Of a DNA stretch of 64,000 bases, positions 45,372-53,301 are shown piece by piece. This DNA is from Flavobacterium beibuense F44-8 (GTDB taxonomy: Bacteria > Bacteroidota > Bacteroidia > Flavobacteriales > Flavobacteriaceae): NCBI RefSeq assembly GCF_000769915.1, contig NZ_JRLV01000004.1, positions 1 through 64,000 on the forward strand, given 5' to 3'. Position numbers and translations under genes: made by a program. Position 1 is the first letter of the stretch. Every line of letters starts with the position of its first letter. The notes below the pieces were generated by a model, which did not search any database, was not told where the DNA came from, and worked only from the letters and a program-made list of their open reading frames with translations.

Positions 45372-45405
45372 CAAATGTAGTAATAAGTACCATATAAGCG
45401 ACAAA
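45372..45405 (-). promoter_or_regulatory. Promoter of candidate small RNA 3
   Basis: Minus-strand TTTG (45402-45405), 22 bp, then TACATTTG (45372-45379). Spacing and -7 sequence are identical to the promoter of candidate small RNA 1. Confidence 0.55.
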
Positions 45406-45412
45406 AATTTAT

Positions 45413-45431
45413 GTTGACATACGTGTTGACA
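45413..45431. repeat. Two direct GTTGACA copies, 12 bp apart
   Basis: GTTGACA at 45413-45419 and 45425-45431. They lie just upstream of the -33 box of the minus-strand small RNA and could be an activator site. Confidence 0.3.
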
Positions 45432-45571
45432 ACGCCCCTGTAGTTTCTTTTATTGAAAAGAATGAGGTTTATTAGGCAAAAAAGTTATTTTTCAGTTATT
45501 TTTACCGCGCATTAATAATCATTATGTAATTTTTTATCCTATAAGAGAACGTTACAGCACAAAATCATCAT
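45432..45571. other. Upstream region of the symporter gene, no gene seen
   Basis: The remainder of a 573-bp gap. AT-rich and presumed to hold the symporter promoter, but I cannot point to a convincing TAnnTTTG element. No coding frame or RNA structure stands out. Confidence 0.4.
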
Positions 45572-46984
45572 ATGAATTCAAAGTACATTAATTATTTTGC
45601 CTTTATTATAATTTCGCTAACCTCTATTGTTTTTGCCGTGAACTATTTTTTCACAGATGCAATACCACATGCGGTTACACAATTCTTTATATGGGCATCG
45701 GTTTTCGGACTAACCCTTTTTGCCATTAAAAAGCGTAGTCTCACCACCTGGATACTGGTATGCCTTGTTATAGGTGCAGCAATAGGACATGAATGGCCCG
45801 AAGCCGGACAGGGATTACAGGTTTTAAGTAAAATCTTCCTGAAGCTTATCAAAACCATTGTTGGTCCGCTTATTTTTGCCACTCTTGTTTACGGTATTGC
45901 GGGGCATAGTAATATAAAACAGGTAGGCCGTATGGGCTGGAAATCACTCCTGTACTTTGAAATTGTTACAACACTAGCCCTGTTTATAGGTTTAGCTGCG
46001 ATAAACATTACTAAAGCCGGTGAAGGTATTATTCAGCCAACCGATATTAAAGAAACCATACAGGCTGCCGAACCTCAAACCTGGCAGCAGATCATACTGC
46101 ATATTTTTCCCGAAAATATAGCCAAATCAATGGCCGAAGGCGAGGTACTGCAAATAGTGGTATTCAGTGTGATATTTGGTATTGCCCTGATTATGGTTCC
46201 CGAAAAGAAACGTAAAGTAATGGTTGACTTTACCCAAAGCCTTAGTGAAGTAATGTTTAAATTCACTAATATAGTTATGTACTTTGCTCCTATAGGTGTG
46301 GGTGCAGCTATGGCATATACAGTAGGACACATGGGTCTTAGTGTACTTATTCCGTTATTAAAACTGTTATTAACCCTATATGGGGCACTATTGGTATTTG
46401 TAATAATTGTATTTATACCGATAGCCCTATTTATAAAACTGGATTTAAGAGCTTTTATTAAAGCTATTGGCGAACCGGTTTCTATCGCATTTGCCACAAC
46501 AAGTTCGGAAGCGGCTTTACCACGTGCAATGGAAGCAATGGAAAGCATAGGGGTTCCGCGTAAAATTGTTTCGTTTGTAATGCCTATGGGCTACAGCTTT
46601 AACCTTGACGGAACAACTCTTTACCTATCGTTAGCCAGTGTATTTGTGGCACAGGCAGCAGGTATAGACCTTAGCATCGGCGAACAGCTTATTATGGTGT
46701 TTACTCTTATGGTAACCAGTAAAGGTGTTGCGGGTATACCAAGAGCATCACTGGTAATACTTATGGGTACGGCAGCATCGTTTAACCTGCCTGTATGGCC
46801 TATATTCATTATACTGGGTATTGATGAGCTTATGGATATGGCCCGTACATCAATAAACGTAGTGGGTAACTGTTTGGCTTCGGCAGTAATTGCCAAATGG
46901 GAAGGCGAGTTTGACCCTACCCTTGAAGCTCAGGAGGTATTTAAAACCGAACTTTACGAGAGTCATGACGACGAAAACAAATAA
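45572..46984 (+). CDS. Dicarboxylate/amino acid:cation symporter (SDF/DAACS family)
   Basis: 470 residues of the glutamate transporter homologue fold. Reentrant-loop and substrate motifs are clear: FATTSSEAALPRAMEAME (TSSxAxLP), SFVMPMGYSFNLDGTTLYLS (NxDGT) and ARTSINVVGNCLASAVIAKW. It takes up dicarboxylates or acidic amino acids with Na+ or H+. Two extra N-terminal helices (about 7-26 and 33-50) precede the core. Monocistronic, with its own terminator. The Crp/Fnr gene follows. Confidence 0.92.
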   Translation: MNSKYINYFAFIIISLTSIVFAVNYFFTDAIPHAVTQFFIWASVFGLTLFAIKKRSLTTWILVCLVIGAAIGHEWPEAGQGLQVLSKIFLKLIKTIVGPLIFATLVYGIAGHSNIKQVGRMGWKSLLYFEIVTTLALFIGLAAINITKAGEGIIQPTDIKETIQAAEPQTWQQIILHIFPENIAKSMAEGEVLQIVVFSVIFGIALIMVPEKKRKVMVDFTQSLSEVMFKFTNIVMYFAPIGVGAAMAYTVGHMGLSVLIPLLKLLLTLYGALLVFVIIVFIPIALFIKLDLRAFIKAIGEPVSIAFATTSSEAALPRAMEAMESIGVPRKIVSFVMPMGYSFNLDGTTLYLSLASVFVAQAAGIDLSIGEQLIMVFTLMVTSKGVAGIPRASLVILMGTAASFNLPVWPIFIILGIDELMDMARTSINVVGNCLASAVIAKWEGEFDPTLEAQEVFKTELYESHDDENK

Positions 46985-46986
46985 AT

Positions 46987-47013
46987 AAAAAGCCGCACAA
47001 TGTGCGGCTTTTT
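46987..47013 (+). terminator. Terminator after the symporter gene
   Basis: AAAAAGCCGCACA pairs with TGTGCGGCTTTTT, a 13-bp perfect stem with a 1-nt apex (so the innermost pairs open), 2 bp after the stop codon. Confidence 0.85.
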
Positions 47014-47045
47014 ATTTATTACATTTATATACTTATAACCCCATT

Positions 47046-47639
47046 ATGATAGAGGAAGATATACTACTGGAGTTTGGTGCCCGTAAGCTGCACTTTAAAA
47101 AAGGGGAACCTGTTTTTAGTCAGGGGGACCTCCCTAAATACTATTACCAGATTATAAGCGGGGAAATTAAAATGAATAACTATAATGAGGAAGGTAAGGA
47201 ATTTATACAGGGACTGTTTAGTGCAGGAAACTGTTTTGGTGAACCGCCGCTTTTTCTGGACAGGCCTTATCCTGCAGGAGCAGTAGCCACAAGCGACACT
47301 TCCCTTTATGCGCTCCCTAAAGAAACTTTCCTCAAACTACTGCACTCCCACCCTAATACCAATGTTGCAATGACAGTTAACCTTGCACAAAGGCTGTATT
47401 ATAAGGCCATTATGGCTTCAGAAATATCATCGCAGGATGCAGAACACCGCATAATAACTCTTATCGACTATTTCAAAAACGTTATTCATGAGAACGAAGA
47501 AGCACAATATAAAGTCACACTAACCCGCCAACAGATAGCCGACCTCACAGGGTTAAGGGTAGAAACGGTTATAAGAGCCATAAAATCACTGGAAAAACAG
47601 GGCGAATTAAGTATTAACGAGCGAAAAATATATAGATAA
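47046..47639 (+). CDS. Crp/Fnr family transcriptional regulator
   Basis: 197 residues. An N-terminal cyclic-nucleotide-binding-like beta barrel (about 12-115: FKKGEPVFSQGDLPKYYYQIISGEIKM, GNCFGEPPLFLDRPYPAGAVA) and a C-terminal winged helix (about 140-195: LTRQQIADLTGLRVETVIRAI). No N-terminal cysteine cluster, so it is not an oxygen-sensing Fnr of the E. coli type; the effector is unknown. Two genes directly downstream carry matching TGA-N6-TCA boxes, making them good candidate targets. Confidence 0.9.
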   Translation: MIEEDILLEFGARKLHFKKGEPVFSQGDLPKYYYQIISGEIKMNNYNEEGKEFIQGLFSAGNCFGEPPLFLDRPYPAGAVATSDTSLYALPKETFLKLLHSHPNTNVAMTVNLAQRLYYKAIMASEISSQDAEHRIITLIDYFKNVIHENEEAQYKVTLTRQQIADLTGLRVETVIRAIKSLEKQGELSINERKIYR

Positions 47640-47665
47640 AGTATAAGGTAATAATAATTTACCGA

Positions 47666-47711
47666 ACATGATATTTGTCATAAAATAAAGGATATCAGCA
47701 CCTTAAATTTG
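47666..47711 (+). promoter_or_regulatory. Crp/Fnr-type box and -7 element of membrane protein gene 1
   Basis: ACATGATATTTGTCATAA (47666-47683) contains ATGA-N6-TCAT, the core of Crp/Fnr sites. A perfect -7 TAAATTTG lies at 47704-47711. The box centre is about 37 bp upstream of the end of the -7 element, near -43 from the expected start. This is the position of a class II activator. Confidence 0.65.
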
Positions 47712-47737
47712 TACTATAAATTTAAAACATTACTGGT

Positions 47738-48025
47738 ATGAGCACTTATGATAAATTTTTAGACAATTACACAAAAGGGTTTATGGGTTTCAACACTTTA
47801 GCCATTTTAGCCCAAAGCTGTCTAGGTGGTATCGCTGCCATGTTTGTACTTCAAAACGGTAATACACCGGCACAAATGATTCAGCTGTTTTTTATAACCA
47901 TATTCTGTTCCGGCTTTAACGGCAGCGTTTTAGCCCAGCAAAAACCTAAAGTAGTGTTTAACCTACTTATCACTACTGTAATACTAAACCTTGCCATCAT
48001 CTTACTAAACGTTTTTATACTCTAA
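47738..48025 (+). CDS. 95-aa membrane protein of unknown function (copy 1)
   Basis: 95 residues with three hydrophobic segments (about 17-40, 48-66 and 72-94). A strongly conserved middle reads LFFITIFCSGFNGSVLAQQK followed by PKVVFN. About 70 percent identical by hand alignment to the gene 158 bp downstream. I do not recognise a family. It is preceded by a Crp/Fnr-type box, follows the Crp/Fnr gene, and ends at its own terminator. Each copy has its own promoter, so they are separate transcripts. Confidence 0.75.
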   Translation: MSTYDKFLDNYTKGFMGFNTLAILAQSCLGGIAAMFVLQNGNTPAQMIQLFFITIFCSGFNGSVLAQQKPKVVFNLLITTVILNLAIILLNVFIL

Positions 48026-48068
48026 TTAATTTCCGTACTAAAACCTAACACAACGTTTGTTTTAATGT

Positions 48069-48106
48069 TAGAGGGTTGCCCCTAAAAAGGCAGCCCTCTA
48101 TTTTTT
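48069..48106 (+). terminator. Terminator between the two 95-aa protein genes
   Basis: GAGGGTTGCC pairs with GGCAGCCCTC (one G-T pair), followed by six T residues. It ends transcription of copy 1 just before the operator of copy 2. Confidence 0.8.
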
Positions 48107-48108
48107 GA

Positions 48109-48155
48109 TTATGATTTAGGTCATAAACCCGAAAGCGACTCAAAAAGTAGCTTTG
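48109..48155 (+). promoter_or_regulatory. Crp/Fnr-type box and -7 element of membrane protein gene 2
   Basis: TTATGATTTAGGTCATAA (48109-48126) is a perfect 6-bp dyad with a 6-bp spacer. The -7 element TAGCTTTG is at 48148-48155. The centre-to-element distance is within 1 bp of that in copy 1. Confidence 0.7.
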
Positions 48156-48183
48156 ATATTACAAGCATTAAAAGGTTTTAGTC

Positions 48184-48471
48184 ATGAAAACATATCAAAA
48201 ATATCTGGAAAACTACAAAAGAGGGTTTATAGGGTTTAATACTCTTGGTATACTATTTCAAAGCTGTTTAGGATCGGCAGCTGCGATGCTGGTATTACAA
48301 AATGGCACCAGTTTGGCACAAATGGTACAACTATTCTTTATAACCATTTTCTGTATGGGATTTAACGGCAGCGTACTGGCACAGCAAAAACCTAAAGTAG
48401 TATTTAACATGCTTATTGCTACCATAACCGTGAGCACTGTTATAGCACTGCTCAATCTTTTTATTATTTAA
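48184..48471 (+). CDS. 95-aa membrane protein of unknown function (copy 2)
   Basis: 95 residues, equal in length to copy 1, with the same three hydrophobic segments and the invariant GFNGSVLAQQKPKVVFN segment. Differences are concentrated in the N-terminal charged stretch and the last helix. It has an even better Crp/Fnr-type operator than copy 1. Function unknown; expression under respiratory or nutrient stress is inferred from the operator. Confidence 0.75.
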   Translation: MKTYQKYLENYKRGFIGFNTLGILFQSCLGSAAAMLVLQNGTSLAQMVQLFFITIFCMGFNGSVLAQQKPKVVFNMLIATITVSTVIALLNLFII

Positions 48472-48493
48472 ATTATTGGGACTATATCAAAAA

Positions 48494-48572
48494 TGTCATT
48501 CTGAATGCAACGCATTGAAATGAAGAATCTCAAACTGGGTTAACAGAAATTTTTCCTTTCGTCAAAATGACA
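48494..48572 (+). repeat. 80-bp inverted-repeat element (REP/MITE-like), copy A
   Basis: It begins TGTCATTCTGA and ends TCAAAATGACA, with the internal signature GAAGAATCTC. It aligns along its whole length with the reverse complement of 61299-61378: about 33 of the first 38 positions and all of the last 14. It sits in the short spacer before the convergent osmC gene. Confidence 0.75.
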
Positions 48573-48608
48573 AGATATAACAGGCAATCATTTTTTATAC
48601 AGCCCTCC

Positions 48609-49073
48609 TTATATCTTACTTTCCGGCTCATGCAATACAGGGAAGTTACAGGAGTTGGCAATAAAACACATCTCATTGGCTTTTTGATGTAACTCGTTTG
48701 CCTTATGCATCATACTTTCTTCCTGCACAGTAACCACTGGCCTTAATATAACCTTTGTAAATCTGCCCGATCCGTTTGGGGTTTCCTCCATTTCCCCAAT
48801 AGCATTGTCCTTATAAGCCGTTACTATGACTCCGGCTTCCGAACACAGATGCAAATACCATAACATATGGCAGGATGAAAGCGAAGCCAAAAGCATTTCC
48901 TCGGGGTTATACCTGGAACTGTCTCCTCTAAAAGCAGGATCTGAAGAACCCAAAACAAAGGGTTTTCCCTCTGTTTGTATATTATAATCACGGGTATAGC
49001 TAGTGTAACTTTTTGTACCCGAACCTCTGTTGCCCGTCCATTGCAGTTGCGTAGAATAATGATGTGTTTTCAT
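48609..49073 (-). CDS. OsmC/Ohr family protein
   Basis: 154 residues. The family fold shows in GSSDPAFRGDSSRYNPEEMLLASLSSCHMLWYLHLC. The Cys in SSCH is the first peroxidatic Cys of OsmC/Ohr. A second Cys is in MCFIANSCNFPV. It likely reduces organic hydroperoxides in the cytoplasm. Divergent from the DinB-like gene, with a perfect TGACA-N6-TGTCA palindrome between them. Confidence 0.87.
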   Translation of the reverse strand: MKTHHYSTQLQWTGNRGSGTKSYTSYTRDYNIQTEGKPFVLGSSDPAFRGDSSRYNPEEMLLASLSSCHMLWYLHLCSEAGVIVTAYKDNAIGEMEETPNGSGRFTKVILRPVVTVQEESMMHKANELHQKANEMCFIANSCNFPVLHEPESKI

Positions 49074-49109
49074 ACCCCTAAAATTAAAACTAAATTTTCA
49101 ATTCACTAC

Positions 49110-49144
49110 TGACATACGGTTGTCACTACCCCATAATAATTTTG
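49110..49144. promoter_or_regulatory. TGACA-N6-TGTCA palindrome and -7 element between osmC-like and DinB-like genes
   Basis: TGACATACGGTTGTCA (49110-49125) is a perfect 5-bp dyad. It overlaps the -33 region of the plus-strand promoter whose -7 element TAATTTTG is at 49137-49144. The 9-mer TGACATACG also occurs at 45416-45424. Confidence 0.45.
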
Positions 49145-49169
49145 CTTCATAATCAAAAAATCATCAATT

Positions 49170-49661
49170 ATGACAACAGTATCAGCACTAACAGCAGAGC
49201 AGTTTTTAAATCACTGGAAAGGACACCGCAGCCTTACCAGAAAAACTATTGAAGCTTTCCCGGAAAAAGAGCTTTTTAGTTACAGCATAGGGGGCATGAG
49301 GACTTTTGGCGAAATAATGCTTGAAGTAGCAAGCATTGCCTATTATGGTGTGGAAGGTGTAACCACAGGAACATGGAGAAACATAGAGAACCTACCTTAT
49401 TACACTACCGAAAAAACGATAACTACCAAACAGCAGTTATTAGAGTTTTGGGACAAAACCACAGCCTACATTGATCAGGAATGGGAAAAATTGCTTAGTC
49501 TGGATTTTGAACAGCACATAAAATCTTTTGAGATTTACGAAAACACCATTGCCTCATCCATGCTGTACTGGATAGACAACGAAGTACATCACAGGGGTCA
49601 GGGATATGTTTATTTAAGAGCCTTAGGCATTACACCTCCGTTCTTTTGGGAACGTTTTTAA
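49170..49661 (+). CDS. DinB family protein
   Basis: 163 residues of the four-helix DinB/YfiT fold. Typical pieces are LNHWKGHRSLTRKTIEAFPE, the metal-site His region (WIDNEVHHRGQGYVYLRALGI) and IGGMRTFGEIMLEVASIAYYG. Members often bind a divalent metal through three histidines and act as thiol-dependent transferases. The substrate is unknown. A promoter and palindromic operator candidate lie upstream. Confidence 0.8.
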   Translation: MTTVSALTAEQFLNHWKGHRSLTRKTIEAFPEKELFSYSIGGMRTFGEIMLEVASIAYYGVEGVTTGTWRNIENLPYYTTEKTITTKQQLLEFWDKTTAYIDQEWEKLLSLDFEQHIKSFEIYENTIASSMLYWIDNEVHHRGQGYVYLRALGITPPFFWERF

Positions 49662-49697
49662 TATAGGAGTACAATCATCATCAAATCAATCAACAAA

Positions 49698-49730
49698 GAA
49701 AAAGGGACATCATGTGGTGTTCCTTTTTGT
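49698..49730 (+). terminator. Terminator after the DinB-like gene
   Basis: AAAAGGGACATC pairs with GGTGTTCCTTTT (including G-T pairs) around an ATGT loop, with a T run. Confidence 0.65.
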
Positions 49731-49853
49731 TTTAAATTCAACTTGTTATTAAGACCCTTTAACAGAAATCAAATAGTGTTTTGATATTCCAATACTTAAG
49801 AATGGATAAATATTAAATAAATGTATACGTATTCTCATTTTTTTTAACTATTT

Positions 49854-50942
49854 ATGCCCTTACCAAACGAATATAATCTTAGAATAACCATGGGTGGCCT
49901 AAAAAAAGTAAATGTTGTAAGGAGAAATATAATGCGTAGCCTTACGCGTAATATTGGTGTTACAAATCTGGAGAAGGATTTTAAGCTAAAGGAAAAACCT
50001 GAAATTAAAAGAATACTGATAATACGTCCAAACAAAAGGCTGGGTAACCTGTTGCTTATCACTCCGCTTTTACAGGAAGTAAACGAGGCCTTTCCGGATT
50101 GTAAGATTGATATTTTTGTAAGAGGCGGACTTGCCCCTATACTTTTTGAAAATTACAGTAACGTTGACCGTATTATAAAACTACCGGGCAAACCTTTTAA
50201 GGAACTTATTAAATATTCGCTTGCATGGCTTTCGGTTAAAAAGAAGCGTTATGATATGGTTATAAACGTGGTTAACTCCTCTTCATCAGGAAGACTGTCT
50301 ACCAAGTTTGCTACCGCTAAGTTTAAACACTTTGGTGATGTTAGCGATAAGATAAAGGAAATGTATACCGATAGTAACCATATGGCCAAATATCCGGTTT
50401 ATAACTTTAGATACTTTTTAAGCAAATTGGGATATGAGAAAAACGACACGCCTGTACCGCCGCTAAACCTTAGGTTAAGTGACAAGGAGCTTGAACAGGG
50501 TAAGCAAATAGTGAAAGATATTGTAAAGAACGATAAAAAAACCATTGCCATATTTACTTTTGCTACAGGCGACAAATGCTACAAACCGGAATGGTGGAAT
50601 CCGTTTTATGAGAGACTGCAGTCCGAATATGCCAATGATTACAATATTATTGAGATACTGCCTGTAGAGAATGTATCGCAAATTGATTTTAAAGCCCCAA
50701 CCTACTACAGTAAGGAAATAAGGGAAATAGGCGGTGTAATGGCAGCCTGTGAGGTATTTATAGGTGCCGATAGTGGCATGATGCACCTAGCAGCGGCTTC
50801 GCTTGTTCCAACTATAGGACTATTCTCTTACACTAACCCTGCTACATACGGACCTTACAATAAAGGCAGCGAATCCATAAATACTAACAATACAACTATG
50901 GATAGCTGGATAGAAAGTATAAATAAAGCCTTAAAAGCATAA
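49854..50942 (+). CDS. Glycosyltransferase family 9 (heptosyltransferase-like)
   Basis: 362 residues of GT-B fold. The N-terminal IKRILIIRPNKRLGNLLLITPLLQEV and FPDCKIDIFVRGGLAPIL, and the C-terminal FIGADSGMMHLAAASLVPTIGLFS, are diagnostic for ADP-heptose:LPS heptosyltransferases. Two downstream ATGs (49890, 49932) are alternative starts, because the first 35 residues lie outside family homology. It probably adds a sugar to lipopolysaccharide core or a related glycan on the inner face of the membrane. The next gene starts 5 bp later. Confidence 0.85.
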   Translation: MPLPNEYNLRITMGGLKKVNVVRRNIMRSLTRNIGVTNLEKDFKLKEKPEIKRILIIRPNKRLGNLLLITPLLQEVNEAFPDCKIDIFVRGGLAPILFENYSNVDRIIKLPGKPFKELIKYSLAWLSVKKKRYDMVINVVNSSSSGRLSTKFATAKFKHFGDVSDKIKEMYTDSNHMAKYPVYNFRYFLSKLGYEKNDTPVPPLNLRLSDKELEQGKQIVKDIVKNDKKTIAIFTFATGDKCYKPEWWNPFYERLQSEYANDYNIIEILPVENVSQIDFKAPTYYSKEIREIGGVMAACEVFIGADSGMMHLAAASLVPTIGLFSYTNPATYGPYNKGSESINTNNTTMDSWIESINKALKA

Positions 50943-50947
50943 TTTTT

Positions 50948-51352
50948 ATGATTCTACGTAAACTATTCGGCTTTGGCAGCAATAAAAATAATACAGTCAA
51001 TACACTTAACAGCGATCCTGAAATCAAAAAGCTATTAGAAAGCCTGAAAAGTGGAATGATAGCGTTTATTGAATCGGGAGAAGGGGGCTATACTAAGAAA
51101 GATGTATATAAGTGTATTACATTACTCAATGCTTTTTTAAACAACTTATCACAATCAGGGAATAAGGATGAAGGTATGACTATTGTAAAAGATGTTGTAT
51201 TAAAAATCAATGAACTGAACACAAACTGTGGCGAAGAACTTATTGAAACCGAAGAGAGGGAACAAATTGCAGAGATAATTATTTTAGCCGGACATCTAAA
51301 AGGCTATAATACCCGTGATGAAGACATCACGGAAGAATGGAGAGAATGGTAG
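50948..51352 (+). CDS. Protein of unknown function
   Basis: 134 residues, no signal peptide. The body is helical and acidic (EIKKLLESLKSGMIAFIESGEGGYTKKDVYK) with a C terminus rich in Glu (EDITEEWREW). The N terminus MILRKLFGFGSNKNN is basic and may contact membrane lipid. It follows the glycosyltransferase by 5 bp, so it is likely co-transcribed. I do not recognise a family. Confidence 0.55.
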   Translation: MILRKLFGFGSNKNNTVNTLNSDPEIKKLLESLKSGMIAFIESGEGGYTKKDVYKCITLLNAFLNNLSQSGNKDEGMTIVKDVVLKINELNTNCGEELIETEEREQIAEIIILAGHLKGYNTRDEDITEEWREW

Positions 51353-51364
51353 TATTTGCTATAT

Positions 51365-52402
51365 CTATTCTTTCGTTTTTATATAATGAAGATAGATTGT
51401 ATTGCATTTAATCTCCAGTAAACCTGTTTTAAAACTTTCACCTTCCTTTAAATAAAAACCTACCTCTTCATTAAGATAAGCGTTTCGGTATGGATTATTA
51501 TGACCAATAACAATCCCTTCACTAAATTCATTAACCTTTTCTAAAGCACCATTACTTATCCTTGCTATATACATTGTATTGCCTTTTACTATTATCAGGA
51601 AAAGTTCATCATTGTAAACAAAAGCATGAGCAATATACTCTTCAGGAAAATCACGATAATAATAAGCTTCTTCCCCTGATTTATAAACAGTTTCCACTCC
51701 CTGCAATGACCTTCCCAACTCACCATTGTCAAATACCTTAAGTCCGTCTTTTTTTATTTTGTTATAATAAAAATCTTCTTTTACTTTATTTAATTTACGG
51801 GGGTCGATCACTTTTACAACCTGTGTATAAGTCACCAAATAGTAGGCTCCGTTAATCTTATAAACTCTTGGAAGCAATATATTAGCGTCGTATTCAATTC
51901 CGGTTTTTTTATCCTTAAATATGGTTGCGGCACCCCACTCGCCATAATCCAAGGCATACACATGGAAGTTATCATCCTCAAAAACACCGTCATCTGTAAC
52001 TTTGGTTTTTAACCAGTCCTCTTCGCCCTTATCCCAATAATATGAAACAGCATCTGGCATAAGTGGGTTTTCCTTAAACACTATACTGTCGTTTTGAACA
52101 TAAATTCCGGTGTCCCATGAGTCATAACCAATGAGCTTAGCCTTACTAAATATTTTCCCTTTTTTATTAAAAACACAAAAGGTTCCCTTGGGCGTAAGTG
52201 TTGGCTCGTCTGTAGTTTCTACAAAAGTAGAATAATAAATACCCTTATATTTTAATGGATATATAGATCTCCCTTTTATATTCAGTTCAATAGTATCACT
52301 TTTTATTGTAAACCCTTTCTCCTCTTTGCACGATAACTCTTTTTCCTCCTTACAGGATAACAGTGTAAAAAACAGGAATAGGTATAACAGTGTTTTGTGC
52401 AT
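51365..52402 (-). CDS. Lipoprotein of unknown function
   Basis: 345 residues. The signal peptide ends at a lipobox Cys (FFTLLSC). The sequence just after, CKEEKELSCKEEKG, repeats LSCKEEK, so a second Cys lies 8 residues on. The rest is beta-rich with repeated Tyr/Gly/Asp strand pairs (VYKINGAYYLVTYTQVVKV), suggesting a propeller-like fold. AT-rich. It lies downstream of the tRNA-Arg region but transcribes away from it. No family recognised. Confidence 0.55.
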   Translation of the reverse strand: MHKTLLYLFLFFTLLSCKEEKELSCKEEKGFTIKSDTIELNIKGRSIYPLKYKGIYYSTFVETTDEPTLTPKGTFCVFNKKGKIFSKAKLIGYDSWDTGIYVQNDSIVFKENPLMPDAVSYYWDKGEEDWLKTKVTDDGVFEDDNFHVYALDYGEWGAATIFKDKKTGIEYDANILLPRVYKINGAYYLVTYTQVVKVIDPRKLNKVKEDFYYNKIKKDGLKVFDNGELGRSLQGVETVYKSGEEAYYYRDFPEEYIAHAFVYNDELFLIIVKGNTMYIARISNGALEKVNEFSEGIVIGHNNPYRNAYLNEEVGFYLKEGESFKTGLLEIKCNTIYLHYIKTKE

Positions 52403-52454
52403 AGCGGTTTATTATTAAGTTAAAAAACATATAAATGTTACTCACAATATAAAC

Positions 52455-52486
52455 AAAAAACCCGCTTATTTACATAAGCGGGTTTT
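52455..52486 (-). terminator. Terminator of the tRNA-Arg gene
   Basis: AAAACCCGCTTAT pairs with ATAAGCGGGTTTT around a 4-nt loop. On the minus strand it is followed by T residues, 2 bp after the tRNA end. Confidence 0.85.
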
Positions 52487-52487
52487 G

Positions 52488-52559
52488 TAGCCTCGACAGG
52501 AATCGAACCTGTATCAAAAGTTTAGGAAACTCCCATTCTATCCGTTGAACTACGAGGCC
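52488..52559 (-). tRNA. tRNA-Arg (anticodon CCT)
   Basis: Full cloverleaf on the minus strand. Acceptor GGCCTCG pairs with CGAGGCT (first pair G-U), D stem GTTC/GAAT, anticodon stem GGAGT/ACTTT with loop TTCCTAA (CCT at 52524-52526), T arm ACAGG TTCGATT CCTGT, discriminator A at 52488. CCA is not encoded. It reads the AGG codon. Confidence 0.92.
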
Positions 52560-52573
52560 TGATATTAGAGGTG

Positions 52574-52605
52574 CAAAAATAGAAAGTTTTTAGTTGCCAG
52601 CCAAA
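52574..52605 (-). promoter_or_regulatory. Promoter of tRNA-Arg
   Basis: Minus strand TTTG (52602-52605), 20 bp, TATTTTTG (52574-52581). The 5' end of the tRNA follows about 15 bp later, so only a short leader is made. Confidence 0.65.
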
Positions 52606-52664
52606 CAAATTCATACCACGCCCCTAATAGTTATTTTTTTAACTTTATACTGATTATAACAACA

Positions 52665-53246
52665 ATGAACGAGCTTTTATCCCAAATACAACAATGCACA
52701 CAATGTAAAGAACAGCTGCCTTTTGCACCAAAACCGGTTGTGCAGGCTCATACTGATTCTAAAATAATTATTATAGGGCAGGCACCAGGGCTTAAAGTTC
52801 AAAACTCGGGCATACCATGGGACGATCAAAGCGGAAATGAATTGCGAAGATGGCTCAATGTAACTAAGGAACAGTTTTACAATCCGGAGCTGTTTGCGCT
52901 CATTCCTATGGGGTTTTGCTATCCCGGCAGGGGAAAATCGGGTGATTTACCCCCAAGGCCCGAATGTGCCCCTTTATGGCATCAAAAACTATTGGAAACC
53001 ATAACAAATCCGCAGCTTATACTATTAATAGGTCAATATGCTCAAAAATATTATTTAGGGAACAAATTAAAACCCACCCTAACTGACACCGTAAAGGCTT
53101 ACAGCGAGTTTTTACCGCATTACCTACCATTGGTACATCCTTCGCCCAGAAACAAAATATGGCAAAAGAAAAATCCCTGGTTTGAACAGGAAATTGTACC
53201 GCAGTTACAGGTCATAACAGGAAAGGTTATGCAGTGTAGAGATTAA
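52665..53246 (+). CDS. Uracil-DNA glycosylase family protein with Fe-S cysteines
   Basis: 193 residues of the UDG superfamily (type 4/5-like). Visible: KIIIIGQAPGLKVQNSGIPW (motif A region GxAPG), and PLVHPSPRN (motif B). Four cysteines are placed as CTQC near the N terminus and C-x15-C in the middle (GFCYPGRG ... RPEC), fitting a 4Fe-4S cluster. It removes uracil or related lesions from DNA. Monocistronic. Confidence 0.85.
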   Translation: MNELLSQIQQCTQCKEQLPFAPKPVVQAHTDSKIIIIGQAPGLKVQNSGIPWDDQSGNELRRWLNVTKEQFYNPELFALIPMGFCYPGRGKSGDLPPRPECAPLWHQKLLETITNPQLILLIGQYAQKYYLGNKLKPTLTDTVKAYSEFLPHYLPLVHPSPRNKIWQKKNPWFEQEIVPQLQVITGKVMQCRD

Positions 53247-53301
53247 CTAAAGTCCCTTTTTAATTTATTTCCGATTATTTAGAATCAAAAATTATTACAA
53301 A

